Below the pieces are notes generated by a model, which was given only the letters and a program-made list of their open reading frames with translations, was not told the DNA's origin and searched no databases. Source: Pseudoxanthomonas sp. F37 (GTDB lineage Bacteria; Pseudomonadota; Gammaproteobacteria; Xanthomonadales; Xanthomonadaceae). From it: 64,000 nucleotides of DNA. Positions 56,231 to 64,000 of the stretch are shown here, piece after piece. The first letter of the stretch is position 1. Each line of letters begins with the position of its first letter. The position numbers were made by a program, and so were the translations under genes. Location of the stretch: positions 1,984,001 to 2,048,000 of the forward strand of contig NZ_CP095187.1 in assembly GCF_022965755.1 (NCBI RefSeq). The letters are read 5' to 3'.

Positions 56231-57118
56231 CTAGTTCCGGCGCAAATTTTTGTACGCCCGTGGGGAGAGCCCAGTGAATCTGTGGAAGGCTGTAGAGAAG
56301 GAGGCGATAGAACCGTAGCCCACAGCAGCTGCGACGTCTCCAATCAGAAGCTCGGTTCCCCGTATGAGGCTACAAGCCATTTCCATGCGCATGCGGGTGA
56401 GATGCGCATGAGGTGCGGCACCCGTGGCCTTCCTGAAAGCCGTGCAAAAATGAAAACGGCTCATACCAAGGATGTTGGCGAGTTCTTGTAGAGTCAGATC
56501 CCGTGTCAGGTTGTCCCGCATGTACTGCGTGACACGCTTGACTTGCCATGGGGCGAGTCCATGTTGGCGATTCTGTAAGGGTCTGGAGAGCGAGGTATGC
56601 GCCCTGAGCAACTGTATACACAGCAGGTCCACGGCTTGCTCGAGAAACAGGCGTGAATGCAAGCCTGGCTGATCAGCCTCGTCCGCAATCATGCGCATGA
56701 TCGCGAAGGCACGCTCATCGGGATAATGGATGCGATCCATAAGATCAAACGAGCGCCCCTCAGCGAGATGATCCGCGCAGCCCTGCAGTCGGTCGTGACC
56801 CAGGTAGATGTTGGAGGTCGTATTGGCCGTGCATCGGTAGGTGCCATCGAAGCCTCGGGGCAAGAAGGTGATGGTCCCGGCTCTGGCCTGCGCGCGCGTG
56901 GTCTTGCCCTCGATGCTAGAGGTCGCCCAGCCGCTGCCTTCGTAAGTCGCGGAGAGCACATGCTCATGCATCGGAGGTACATATGCCTCGAAGGCACCGT
57001 GCTGCCACCGGCCCGTAACCCGGGTTTCGCCTTGGAGGATCTCGGCCAAGACATTGGGGACACTCGCCGAGATGCGAGTGACTTCATCTAAGGAGCTACT
57101 TAACCGAGCGTTCGCCAT
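56231..57118 (-). CDS. AraC family transcriptional regulator (paralogue of 21586-22470)
   Basis: A 295-residue regulator. Start 57118 (MANARLSS). The C-terminal tandem helix-turn-helix has VTQYMRDNLTRDLTLQELAN, MSRFHFCTAFRKATGAAPHA and AAVGYGSIASFSTAFHRFTG. The N-terminal half (TRVTGRWQHGAFEAYVPPM, AEGRSFDLMDRIHYPDERAF) lines up with the AraC protein at 21.6 kb at equal length, so the pair arose by duplication or both belong to one acquired family. Divergent from the SDR-led operon at 57358, its likely target. Confidence 0.9.
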   Translation of the reverse strand: MANARLSSSLDEVTRISASVPNVLAEILQGETRVTGRWQHGAFEAYVPPMHEHVLSATYEGSGWATSSIEGKTTRAQARAGTITFLPRGFDGTYRCTANTTSNIYLGHDRLQGCADHLAEGRSFDLMDRIHYPDERAFAIMRMIADEADQPGLHSRLFLEQAVDLLCIQLLRAHTSLSRPLQNRQHGLAPWQVKRVTQYMRDNLTRDLTLQELANILGMSRFHFCTAFRKATGAAPHAHLTRMRMEMACSLIRGTELLIGDVAAAVGYGSIASFSTAFHRFTGLSPRAYKNLRRN

Positions 57119-57357
57119 AGGGAGCCTTGCATGCCCAGATGTCAGTGTGCAACGCCGTGAAGCTACCGAGAAGACACGACGCGTCAATGACGAAACGGCC
57201 CGTCGAATACATGATCGCAATGGCGCGAAAGCCACCCGCAAGGGCGCAAAAGACCGCAATGCGCGACGAATAGCGCGCTCCCTATACTCGCCCCATCGAA
57301 GCGCGGCCAGTTCAGAACCAAGATGCTGCGCTGCCCTACTCCGTCGCGGAGCCCTCC

Positions 57358-58311
57358 ATGACCACCGATGTCTCCAGACTGGGCTTTACGTCCACCACCC
57401 ACGATGTACTTGAGGGCGTGGATCTCAACGGACAGCGTATTCTCGTAACCGGCGCCTCGTCGGGGATCGGCGCAGAGACCGTGCGGGCTTTGCACCAGGC
57501 AGGTGCTGACGTCGTCCTGGCCGTCCGCGATCCCAGCCGTATCCAAGACGTGGTGGACACATTGTCTGTCGTCCGAAGCCCCGGCTCCTTCCACATCGAG
57601 CGGCTGGACCTCGCCGACCTGCGCAGCATCTTGGATCTCGTGAGCCGCTGGACGGGCCCACTGAACGTGCTGGTGAACAATGCGGGCGTGATGGCGTTTC
57701 CGGCACTAGAGCGCAATGCGGACGACATGGAGGCCCAATTCGCGGTCAACTACTTCGGCCACTTTGCTCTGACCTTGGGACTGTTGCCTGCACTCACGCA
57801 GGCAGGTGGCGCTCGCGTCGTCTGCCTGAGCTCGAGCGCGCATCAATTCAGTCCGGTTATCCTTCAGGATCCGGATTTCAAGTTCCGGCCCTACGATCCG
57901 ATTCTGGCTTACGGGCAGTCCAAAACCGCCTGCTCGCTGCTTGCTGTCGAAGTGACGCGCCGGTGGGGACGGGAGCGCGGCATCTTCGCCAACGCGGTCC
58001 ATCCGGGCGCGATCGCCACAGCGCTACAGCGTCACACAGGCGGCTTGCGCACACCCGCTCACCGGCGAAAGACCGTCGAGCAAGGTGCTGCGACGTCGGT
58101 TCTCCTTGCAGCGTCACCCCTCCTGAAAGAGGTGGGTGGTCGCTATTTCGAGGACTGTCAGGAGGCGATGGAAGTGGCGTCACGCACGGATGAGCTAACC
58201 GGCGTGGCGCACTACGCGTTGGATCCGCTGAATGCCAGAGAACTCTGGGAGCACTCCCGTGCCCGCCTTCACCGCCTCAACCTGTTTGATCGTGCCACGC
58301 GTGATCTCTGA
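57358..58311 (+). CDS. SDR family oxidoreductase (WWOX/retinol-dehydrogenase-like)
   Basis: A 317-residue short-chain dehydrogenase. Cofactor motif TGASSGIGAETVRAL, then LNVLVNNAGVMA, the catalytic Ser in VCLSSSAHQF and Tyr-Lys in AYGQSKTACSLL, and a substrate/cofactor segment NAVHPGAI. The layout and VNYFGHFALTLGLLP fit the retinol-dehydrogenase-like subgroup. First gene of a rightward group running to 61834, divergent from the AraC regulator; the TehA-like gene follows 11 bases later. Confidence 0.88.
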   Translation: MTTDVSRLGFTSTTHDVLEGVDLNGQRILVTGASSGIGAETVRALHQAGADVVLAVRDPSRIQDVVDTLSVVRSPGSFHIERLDLADLRSILDLVSRWTGPLNVLVNNAGVMAFPALERNADDMEAQFAVNYFGHFALTLGLLPALTQAGGARVVCLSSSAHQFSPVILQDPDFKFRPYDPILAYGQSKTACSLLAVEVTRRWGRERGIFANAVHPGAIATALQRHTGGLRTPAHRRKTVEQGAATSVLLAASPLLKEVGGRYFEDCQEAMEVASRTDELTGVAHYALDPLNARELWEHSRARLHRLNLFDRATRDL

Positions 58312-58322
58312 GCAAATGGGTC

Positions 58323-59309
58323 ATGTCGCCACCTATCATCCCGGCTTCCTTCTTCGGCATCGTTCTAGGTCTGGTGGGGCTGGGCAGTGCGTGGCGGGCC
58401 GCCACCCGGCTTTGGGGATTGCCTGCCGCTATCGCCGAAACATTGATGGCGTTCGGCGCCATGGTTTGGGCGCTGCTCGTCATCCTGTACGGGATGAAAT
58501 GGCTGTTGGATGCCGAAGAAGCGTTGGCCGAGATCAGTCACCCTATCCAGTGCTGTTTCGTCTCGTTGGTACCCGCCACTACCACGCTGATGGGGTTGGT
58601 GATCTTTCCCTACCTGCCCACGGCGGCACTCATGCTTTGGGTCATGGGAACGGCCGGCCAGCTCGCCTTTGTGACGTGGCGTGCTGCGGGCCTCTGGCGC
58701 GGGGGCATCAGTTTGGAGTCGGTCACTCCGGTCCTCTATCTGCCCGCAGTAGCGGCCAATCTCATTAGCTCGATCGTAGCGGGCGTCCTGGGGCTTACCG
58801 ATTGGGGAAAGCTGTTCCTGGGTATGGGCGTCCTGAGTTGGCTGGCGATCGAATCCGTATTGCTCTTCCGGCTGTGGATGGCTTCGCCATTGCCACCCGG
58901 TCTGCGCCCGACCCTGGGCATTCAAACGGCCCCGCCCGTGGTCGCTGCCGTTGCCTACCTGGCCAACGCGCCCGTCCCTGAGGACTTCATCGTCTCTGGC
59001 CTTTGGGGTTACGGGCTGCTCCAGCTCCTTTTCGCCCTCCGTCTCCTGCCCTGGGTGCTACAGCAGCCATTCGGCGCCAGCTACTGGGGCTACAGCTTTG
59101 GGGCTACTGCCATTTCCGTCGCTGCATTGCAAATGGCACTTCGAGCACCCGACGGTATCGGTCCGAAAGTGGCTCTTCCCATCTTCGTTTTCAGCAATGT
59201 GGCCATCGCATTACTGCTATCAGGGACGTTGGTGAGATTGTGGCAAAGACGTCTTCTCCCTGCGCCCCTTACGGATAGCCGTAGAGCCACGACACCCATA
59301 CAACGATGA
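58323..59309 (+). CDS. TehA/SLAC1-like anion channel or tellurite-resistance transporter
   Basis: A 328-residue membrane protein with about ten hydrophobic helices arranged as in the TehA/SLAC1 family: FFGIVLGLVGLGSAWRAATR at the start, FVSLVPATTTLMGLVIF, LYLPAVAANLISSIVAG, and WGYGLLQLLFALRLLPWV with YWGYSFGATAISVAAL. The pore is usually gated by a Phe. Members conduct anions or export C4-dicarboxylates, and some give tellurite resistance when overexpressed. In this operon the substrate may be the acid product of the neighbouring oxidoreductases. Confidence 0.82.
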   Translation: MSPPIIPASFFGIVLGLVGLGSAWRAATRLWGLPAAIAETLMAFGAMVWALLVILYGMKWLLDAEEALAEISHPIQCCFVSLVPATTTLMGLVIFPYLPTAALMLWVMGTAGQLAFVTWRAAGLWRGGISLESVTPVLYLPAVAANLISSIVAGVLGLTDWGKLFLGMGVLSWLAIESVLLFRLWMASPLPPGLRPTLGIQTAPPVVAAVAYLANAPVPEDFIVSGLWGYGLLQLLFALRLLPWVLQQPFGASYWGYSFGATAISVAALQMALRAPDGIGPKVALPIFVFSNVAIALLLSGTLVRLWQRRLLPAPLTDSRRATTPIQR

Positions 59310-59330
59310 GCATCGCTAGCGAGGTGCGCT

Positions 59331-59768
59331 ATGGAACTGGAAGATCGTAATGGCATCCGTGCAGCGAAGGCCAAGTACTGTCGATTTCTTGATACCAAGA
59401 ATTGGCGTGGCTTTGAAGCGTTGTTCGCACAGGAAGCGAAGATCTCGGTTTTCGATGTCGAAGGAAGCGCATTGGTCAGCTTTCGGAGCGGAGCTGAGTT
59501 CTCGGAATCCGCACAGCGCTTTCTAGCTGGCGCGCGTTCCATTCACCAAGTACATAACGAGGAATTCTCGTTTGAGTCGCCCTCCGCAGCGTCGGTCATC
59601 TGGTCGATGGAAGACTACATCGTGTATCCGGAAGCGCGTCGAGGTGAGCCCTCCTCAATACACGGCTATGGCCACTATCACGAGCGCTGGGAAGACCACG
59701 GAGACGGGTGGCAGATTTCGTCGCTCGAGCTTCGCAGAACCATCCTTGAAACCCTCATAAGGAGTTAG
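59331..59768 (+). CDS. SnoaL/NTF2-like family protein
   Basis: A 145-residue cone-fold protein. ELEDRNGIRAAKAKYCRFLD, WRGFEALFAQEAKISVFDVE, FLAGARSIHQVHNEEFSFES and GYGHYHERWEDHGDGWQISS match the NTF2-like layout (helix, Asp/His-bearing strands) of the SnoaL_4 group, which includes small hydratases, isomerases and dehydratases. Lies 21 bases after the TehA-like gene and four bases before the Gfo/Idh/MocA gene, so it is in the same transcript. Substrate unknown. Confidence 0.8.
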   Translation: MELEDRNGIRAAKAKYCRFLDTKNWRGFEALFAQEAKISVFDVEGSALVSFRSGAEFSESAQRFLAGARSIHQVHNEEFSFESPSAASVIWSMEDYIVYPEARRGEPSSIHGYGHYHERWEDHGDGWQISSLELRRTILETLIRS

Positions 59769-59772
59769 CGTC

Positions 59773-60855
59773 ATGACCTTCGATCCGATACGTATCGGGA
59801 TCATTGGAGTTCATCCTGATCAGGGCTGGGCATCCTCGGCACACATCCCTGCCCTAAAGGCACTGCCTCAGTTCAAGCTGCAGGCCCTCGCTCATCACCA
59901 GGAGGATGTTGCCAAAGCAGCGGCGGAGAAGTTTGATATCCCTAGCTACCATTTCTCCACGCATGATCTGGTCAATGATCCAGAGGTGGACATGGTAGTC
60001 GTCACCGTCAAAGTGACGCGGCACCGTGATGCCATTAGCAAAGCCATCGATGCAGGCAAGAAAGTCTTCTCGGAGTGGCCTCTTGGGGTCAATCTTGCAG
60101 AAGCAGAGGCATTGCGTGACCTAGCAAGGGAAGCCGGGGTTTCGAACTTCATTGGACTCCAGACGCGTTCGGCGCCCGCCTTCAGAACGATGAGAACTCT
60201 GATTTCCGAAGGGTTTGTGGGTCGTGTCCTGTCCGCGACGATGATCGGCTCCGGCATCGTGTGGGGCCATGAGATGAGTGACGGCTTCGAGTACACATTG
60301 GATCCTGACAATGGTGCCGGCATGTTGCAGGTTCCGTTCGCTCACTCACTCGACGGGCTGTTGGATGCGTTGGGTCAGCGCGTTGTTGATCACGTCTGTA
60401 CGTTGAGCAACTCGCGTCACACGATCAGGTTGAGCAACTCGGGGCGTAATGTTCCCCTCTCCGTCCCTGACCAGATCCTGCTATCGGCTCGTTTGAGCGA
60501 TGGTACGGCCCTCATGAGCCACTTCAGAGGAGGTTTGTGTCAAGGGACGAACTTCCATGTCGAGGTGAATGGCACCGAGGGTGATCTGCTTCTGACAAGC
60601 CCCGTCGGCTACGTCGGTATTGGAGGCACCAGGCTTCAGGGCGCAAGGAACGGGGCACCACTGGAGGATATGGACATCCCGCCCGAACACGATATGCACG
60701 CGGCCGTCGGAGCACCTGCTCAGAACGTCGCCATTCAATACGCGCGCATTGCGAATGATTGCTTCAGGGGCACGAGTAACGCGCCCACCTTTGACGACGC
60801 AAGGGACTTGCATGCCCTCATAGCCGCCTTGGCACGTGGCGGTTCCTGGCACTAG
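59773..60855 (+). CDS. Gfo/Idh/MocA family oxidoreductase
   Basis: A 360-residue NAD(P)-dependent dehydrogenase. The Rossmann domain begins IRIGIIGVHPDQGWASSAHI and has DMVVVTVKVTRHRDAI and KKVFSEWPLGVNLAEAEAL, where the usual EKP motif reads SEWP. The C-terminal alpha/beta domain has GSGIVWGHEMSDGFEYTLDP and the catalytic-region His in VPFAHSLDGLLDAL. The replacement of EKP by EWP is seen in some Gal80-like relatives, so regulatory rather than enzymatic function is possible. Overlapping context with the quinone reductase gene ten bases downstream. Confidence 0.85.
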   Translation: MTFDPIRIGIIGVHPDQGWASSAHIPALKALPQFKLQALAHHQEDVAKAAAEKFDIPSYHFSTHDLVNDPEVDMVVVTVKVTRHRDAISKAIDAGKKVFSEWPLGVNLAEAEALRDLAREAGVSNFIGLQTRSAPAFRTMRTLISEGFVGRVLSATMIGSGIVWGHEMSDGFEYTLDPDNGAGMLQVPFAHSLDGLLDALGQRVVDHVCTLSNSRHTIRLSNSGRNVPLSVPDQILLSARLSDGTALMSHFRGGLCQGTNFHVEVNGTEGDLLLTSPVGYVGIGGTRLQGARNGAPLEDMDIPPEHDMHAAVGAPAQNVAIQYARIANDCFRGTSNAPTFDDARDLHALIAALARGGSWH

Positions 60856-60865
60856 GGGGCCGTCC

Positions 60866-61834
60866 ATGAGATCCATCATGATGATGCGGGACGGCGGCAA
60901 CGAAGCGCTGGTGCTTCGTGAGGGTCCCCATTGTCGCCCGGGGCCGGGTGAGGTCGCGGTTGAAGTCAAGGCAGCGGGCGTGAACTTCATGGACATCGGT
61001 GTTCGTGAAGGAAGATTCCTGAGGGAAATCCCTAATCCGAAGACGCTGGGAGTCGAGGGCGCGGGCGTAGTGCGCGCTCTGGGTCAGGGCGTAACGCGTG
61101 TCAGTCTCGGACAGCGGGTTGCCTGGGCGTTCGTGCCGGGCAGCTATGCAGATTGGGTATGCGCCCCGGAAGATGCGCTGGTCCCCATTCCCGAGGGTGT
61201 CAGCGATCAAGAGGCGGCATCGATCATGATGCAGGGCCTGACCGCCAGTCACTTCGCAACGGAATTCTATCCAGTTCAACCAGGTGACATCGCGCTCATT
61301 CATGCCGCTGCAGGCGGCGTCGGCACGCTGCTAACTCAGATCGTACGCATTCGTGGAGGAAGGGTCATTGGCCGGGTCTCCAGTCCGGGAAAGGTAGCCG
61401 TGGCGAAAGCTTCAGGTGCTGGCGACATCATCGTCGACAACACCGGAAGCTTTGCGAAGAGAGTGCTGGAGTTGACCGAGGGTCGAGGCGTCGACGTAGT
61501 TTTTGACGGTTCCGGTGCCGAAACCTTTGCTGACTCGCTGGCCAGTCTGAAGAACGGCGGGACGCTGTGTTGGTACGGTACGGCCTTGGATGGGCTCCGG
61601 CACATCGATCTGGTGGCGTTACCCCGCAGTGTGAAGATCGGCTATGCCGTGTTCTTGGACCACATCCGCACATGGGAATTGCTGCAGCAGCGAAGCAAGC
61701 AGCTGTTTCAATGGATGATCGACGGGAGGCTCCACGTCCACGTCGGCAAGATCTATGCGCTGGATGATGCGGGTGAAGCGCTGGCACAGCTCGAGGCCAG
61801 ACGCACCACCGGCAAGGTGTTGTTGCTGCCATGA
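60866..61834 (+). CDS. NADPH:quinone-reductase-like MDR dehydrogenase
   Basis: A 322-residue zinc-free medium-chain dehydrogenase. ATG 60866 (MRSIMMMRDG) is preferred to in-frame codons at 60836 inside the preceding gene. Motifs: VKAAGVNFMDIGVREG, GVEGAGVVRALG, the nucleotide-binding HAAAGGVGTLLTQI and GGTLCWYGTALDG, ending TTGKVLLLP. No structural zinc cysteines, as in the QOR group. Reduces quinones or unsaturated carbonyls with NADPH. Last gene of the rightward operon. Confidence 0.88.
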   Translation: MRSIMMMRDGGNEALVLREGPHCRPGPGEVAVEVKAAGVNFMDIGVREGRFLREIPNPKTLGVEGAGVVRALGQGVTRVSLGQRVAWAFVPGSYADWVCAPEDALVPIPEGVSDQEAASIMMQGLTASHFATEFYPVQPGDIALIHAAAGGVGTLLTQIVRIRGGRVIGRVSSPGKVAVAKASGAGDIIVDNTGSFAKRVLELTEGRGVDVVFDGSGAETFADSLASLKNGGTLCWYGTALDGLRHIDLVALPRSVKIGYAVFLDHIRTWELLQQRSKQLFQWMIDGRLHVHVGKIYALDDAGEALAQLEARRTTGKVLLLP

Positions 61835-61965
61835 CCTCCGGCGGACTGGCTCACCCATGGCGGCCTGGGGCTGTTCTGTCTCGGTTACCCACGCGGGTCG
61901 TTGTCTCGTCGAATGCGGGCCGACGGGAAGGTTGGCCTCCGGCCGATGGGGCCGCGGTAGCTCCC

Positions 61966-62838
61966 TCAGCTCGCGACAACAGGAGGAGCTGCCGCACCTG
62001 CCAGCAGGCCCGGAACCTCAGCCTCCAAATGACTGATCAGAGAGCGAAGTCGCGGCAGCTCACGAAGGTCCTGGTGATAGCCGAGCCAGATGGTTCGTGC
62101 AGGCGGTTCTTCTTGCACGCTGATACGTCGAAGACCAGGAAACCTATTGGCCAGAGCCAAGGGCAGGACGGCCATGCCGACCCCCTGCTGACATGCTCGC
62201 GCCTGGATTTCCCGGCTATTGCTTCTGAAGACTATCTTCGCCTCCGGCACATGCTGGACCAGCCATCGCACATCGGGCAGATCCTCGAAGGCCGCATCCA
62301 TCGTGATGAGACGAGGTTCCGGAAAGTCCCCGGACACAGCGCTGAAGAGGCCATAGTCGAGTTGCACGAAGCGCCGGGACACGATGTCGCCGCCTGTAAA
62401 TGGGGTCAGTCGGAAGGCCAGATCCGCCTCACGCCGTGTCAGGTCATAGAGTCGACTGTCCGTCAGCAGCTCAACCTCGACCCCCGGATGAAGAAGGCAA
62501 AAGGCGGCCGCCGCAGGGGCGATCACATGGGAGCCAAACCAGTCAGACGAGGTAATGCGCAGCAATCCCGTGATCGAATGCGGGTCACCCAGCAGATGAC
62601 GCTGGAACGCCAGGGCTTGCGCCTCCATCGCCTCGGCTGCCGCCAGCACCCTGAGCCCTTCCTCCGTCAGTACCAGACCCCGATGGGAGCGCTGGAACAG
62701 TCGCGTCTGCGTGGCCTGTTCCAGGGCCGTCACCCGCCGACCTGCGGTCGGCTGCGTGATGCCCAACTGGCGTGCAGCACCGCCTAACGAGCCTGTGCGC
62801 GCGACCGCCAAGAAGATCTGAACATCGCTCCAGTCCAT
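61966..62838 (-). CDS. LysR family transcriptional regulator
   Basis: A 290-residue regulator. The N-terminal helix-turn-helix reads WSDVQIFLAVARTGSLGGAA and LGITQPTAGRRVTALEQATQ; the rest is a periplasmic-binding-protein-like effector domain (LLRITSSDWFGSHVIAPAAA, GVGMAVLPLALANRFPGLRR). Divergent from the NADP-dependent oxidoreductase at 62939 with a 100-base shared region, the classic arrangement for LysR control of a neighbouring gene. Confidence 0.92.
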   Translation of the reverse strand: MDWSDVQIFLAVARTGSLGGAARQLGITQPTAGRRVTALEQATQTRLFQRSHRGLVLTEEGLRVLAAAEAMEAQALAFQRHLLGDPHSITGLLRITSSDWFGSHVIAPAAAAFCLLHPGVEVELLTDSRLYDLTRREADLAFRLTPFTGGDIVSRRFVQLDYGLFSAVSGDFPEPRLITMDAAFEDLPDVRWLVQHVPEAKIVFRSNSREIQARACQQGVGMAVLPLALANRFPGLRRISVQEEPPARTIWLGYHQDLRELPRLRSLISHLEAEVPGLLAGAAAPPVVAS

Positions 62839-62865
62839 GACTCATTCAAATTTGCATGTGCAGCA

Positions 62866-62876
62866 TTAGATTCTAA
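62866..62876. promoter_or_regulatory. candidate LysR binding palindrome
   Basis: TTAGA-T-TCTAA is a perfect 11-bp palindrome in the 100-base region between the divergent lysR and oxidoreductase genes, of the T-N-A dyad kind bound by LysR-type regulators. Confidence 0.4.
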
Positions 62877-62938
62877 GTCTACCCAAACAAAAATGCGCCA
62901 GTACTCTCCCCTCTGTTCCTCAACTACGGATCACGCCA

Positions 62939-63949
62939 ATGAAAGCGCATTTCTCCCCCATCACGATGAAAGCCGCCCTGCTGGTCAATGGTGGCGAACC
63001 CTTGCAGCTCACCGATGTGCCCATTCCCGAGCTGAGCCCAGGCCACGTCAAGGTACGCGTGGCAGCCGCGGGCCTGAATCCGCTGGACACAAAGATTCGC
63101 GCGGGAAAGGCGTCACACGCGCAACACCCCCTGCCCGCGGTCCTGGGGATCGATCTGGCCGGCACGGTCGAGGCGATCGCCGAGGACGTGACCACCTTCG
63201 CCCTCGGCGACACCGTGTTTGGCATGACCGGAGGGGTGGGCGGGGTACAGGGCGCGCTGGCCCAGTTCGCCATCGTTGACGCCGCCCTTCTGGCAAACGC
63301 GCCCAGTTCCTTCTCGGCCCGCGAGGCCGCCGCAATCCCCCTGGTCTTCATCACCGCGTGGGAAGGGCTCGTCGACCGTGCGGGGGTGAAATCCGGGCAG
63401 CGTGTCTTGATACATGGCGGCGCGGGGGGTGTGGGACACGTGGCCGTCCAGATTGCCCACGCATTCGGTGCGCAAGTGTTCGCGACCGGCAATGACACCC
63501 AACGGGACTACATTGAAAGTCTGGGCGCGACCTTCATCGATTATCGCGCACAGGCGGTCGATGACTATGTGGCACAACACACCGGTGGCGAAGGTTTCGA
63601 CATCATCTTCGATACCGTCGGCGGCACGACGTTGGACGACTCCTTCCGGGCAGCGCGCCGCTACCACGGGCACGTGGTGAGTGCCTTGGGTTGGGGTACG
63701 CACTCTCTCGCCCCCCTCTCCTTTCGCGCGGCCACCTACTCCGGTGTATTCACTCTGCTTCCTCTCATAACGGGCCGTGACCGGGCTCATCATGGCTACA
63801 TCATGAAGCAGGCCGAGCGTCTGGCCAACGAGGGCAAACTCACTATTCGGCTTGATCCTCACGTGTTCGGCTTGAGCGCCGTCGAAGAGGCGTATCAGTT
63901 CCTCGAGTCGGGAGATGCCCAGGGAAAGGTGGTTGTAGACGTCCAGTAG
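62939..63949 (+). CDS. NADP-dependent MDR oxidoreductase (quinone-reductase-like)
   Basis: A 336-residue medium-chain dehydrogenase of the zinc-independent quinone oxidoreductase group. Motifs: VAAAGLNPLDTKIRAG, LGIDLAGTVEAIAEDV, TAWEGLVDRAGVKSG, the nucleotide site IHGGAGGVGHVAVQIA, and DIIFDTVGGTTLDDSF. ATG 62939 or 62966 (MKAALLVNG), the latter giving the usual family N terminus. Divergent from the LysR gene and presumably controlled by it. About 30% like its QOR neighbour at 60866 by eye, so not a recent duplicate. Confidence 0.88.
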   Translation: MKAHFSPITMKAALLVNGGEPLQLTDVPIPELSPGHVKVRVAAAGLNPLDTKIRAGKASHAQHPLPAVLGIDLAGTVEAIAEDVTTFALGDTVFGMTGGVGGVQGALAQFAIVDAALLANAPSSFSAREAAAIPLVFITAWEGLVDRAGVKSGQRVLIHGGAGGVGHVAVQIAHAFGAQVFATGNDTQRDYIESLGATFIDYRAQAVDDYVAQHTGGEGFDIIFDTVGGTTLDDSFRAARRYHGHVVSALGWGTHSLAPLSFRAATYSGVFTLLPLITGRDRAHHGYIMKQAERLANEGKLTIRLDPHVFGLSAVEEAYQFLESGDAQGKVVVDVQ

Positions 63950-64000
63950 GCGACCCCAAAAAAGTGCAAGGCTTCGCGCAATCCACCTCGTAACAGATGC

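Overview
The window looks like chromosomal DNA of a high-GC gammaproteobacterium, most likely family Xanthomonadaceae (Lysobacteraceae; Pseudoxanthomonas, Stenotrophomonas or a relative). This rests on the Xanthomonas-type copper operon copL-copA-copB-copM-copG-copF, the hutC-hutU-hutH-hutG order, the CopL family proteins ending in RPPIG, and the very GC-rich flanks. It is an inference; no rRNA or tRNA gene is visible to confirm it.

Region 1 (1-10.95 kb, very GC-rich, probably core genome): a truncated short-chain dehydrogenase, a DUF4142 lipoprotein, a DUF3606 protein, a tiny membrane protein candidate, a single-domain response regulator, a UbiB/AarF-family kinase, a Fpg/Nei DNA glycosylase, a ferric-reductase-like flavoprotein behind a perfect FNR/Anr box, and a five-gene leftward operon (GntR regulator, ABC ATPase, ABC permease, acyltransferase, alpha/beta hydrolase) with a palindromic operator in front of it.

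Region 2 (10.95-22.6 kb): composition falls and accessory genes begin. There is a ferritin-like/4Fe-4S/double-CDGSH fusion protein, an EamA exporter, a Tat-exported PaoABC-type molybdenum aldehyde oxidoreductase with its XdhC-type maturation factor, a lipoprotein lipase/esterase, and an AraC regulator.

Region 3 (22.7-51.7 kb) is a metal block. It opens with a dif-like XerC/XerD site that lies across the cut-off 3' end of a copper P-type ATPase gene. Next come a divergent copZ-like chaperone gene (both promoters carry CueR-type boxes), an Anr-box-preceded cusCBA efflux operon, and a leftward operon of a CopL-like protein, a TonB-dependent receptor and two PepSY proteins, one fused to an NqrF-like reductase. 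That operon is divergent from hutCUHG and shares its control region. After this comes the copper operon copLABMGF, ending in EF-hand and DUF305 proteins. The logic is periplasmic Cu(I) oxidation (CopA), outer-membrane binding (CopB), cytoplasmic export (P-type ATPases), trans-envelope efflux (CusCBA) and possibly TonB/PepSY-mediated metal reduction or uptake.

Region 4 (52.1-64 kb): mostly enzymes of unknown substrate. A leftward group encodes DsrE, tautomerase, patatin, metallo-beta-lactamase-fold and alpha/beta hydrolase proteins. A second AraC regulator, paralogous to the one at 21.6 kb, is divergent from a rightward group (SDR, TehA-like channel, SnoaL-like, Gfo/Idh/MocA, quinone reductase). 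A LysR/quinone-reductase divergent pair closes the window.

An exact 18-bp inverted repeat (11307-11324 and 51918-51935) lies at the left composition change and just right of the copper operon, so it may mark edges of acquired DNA. No transposase, integrase, CRISPR array or RNA gene was recognised.
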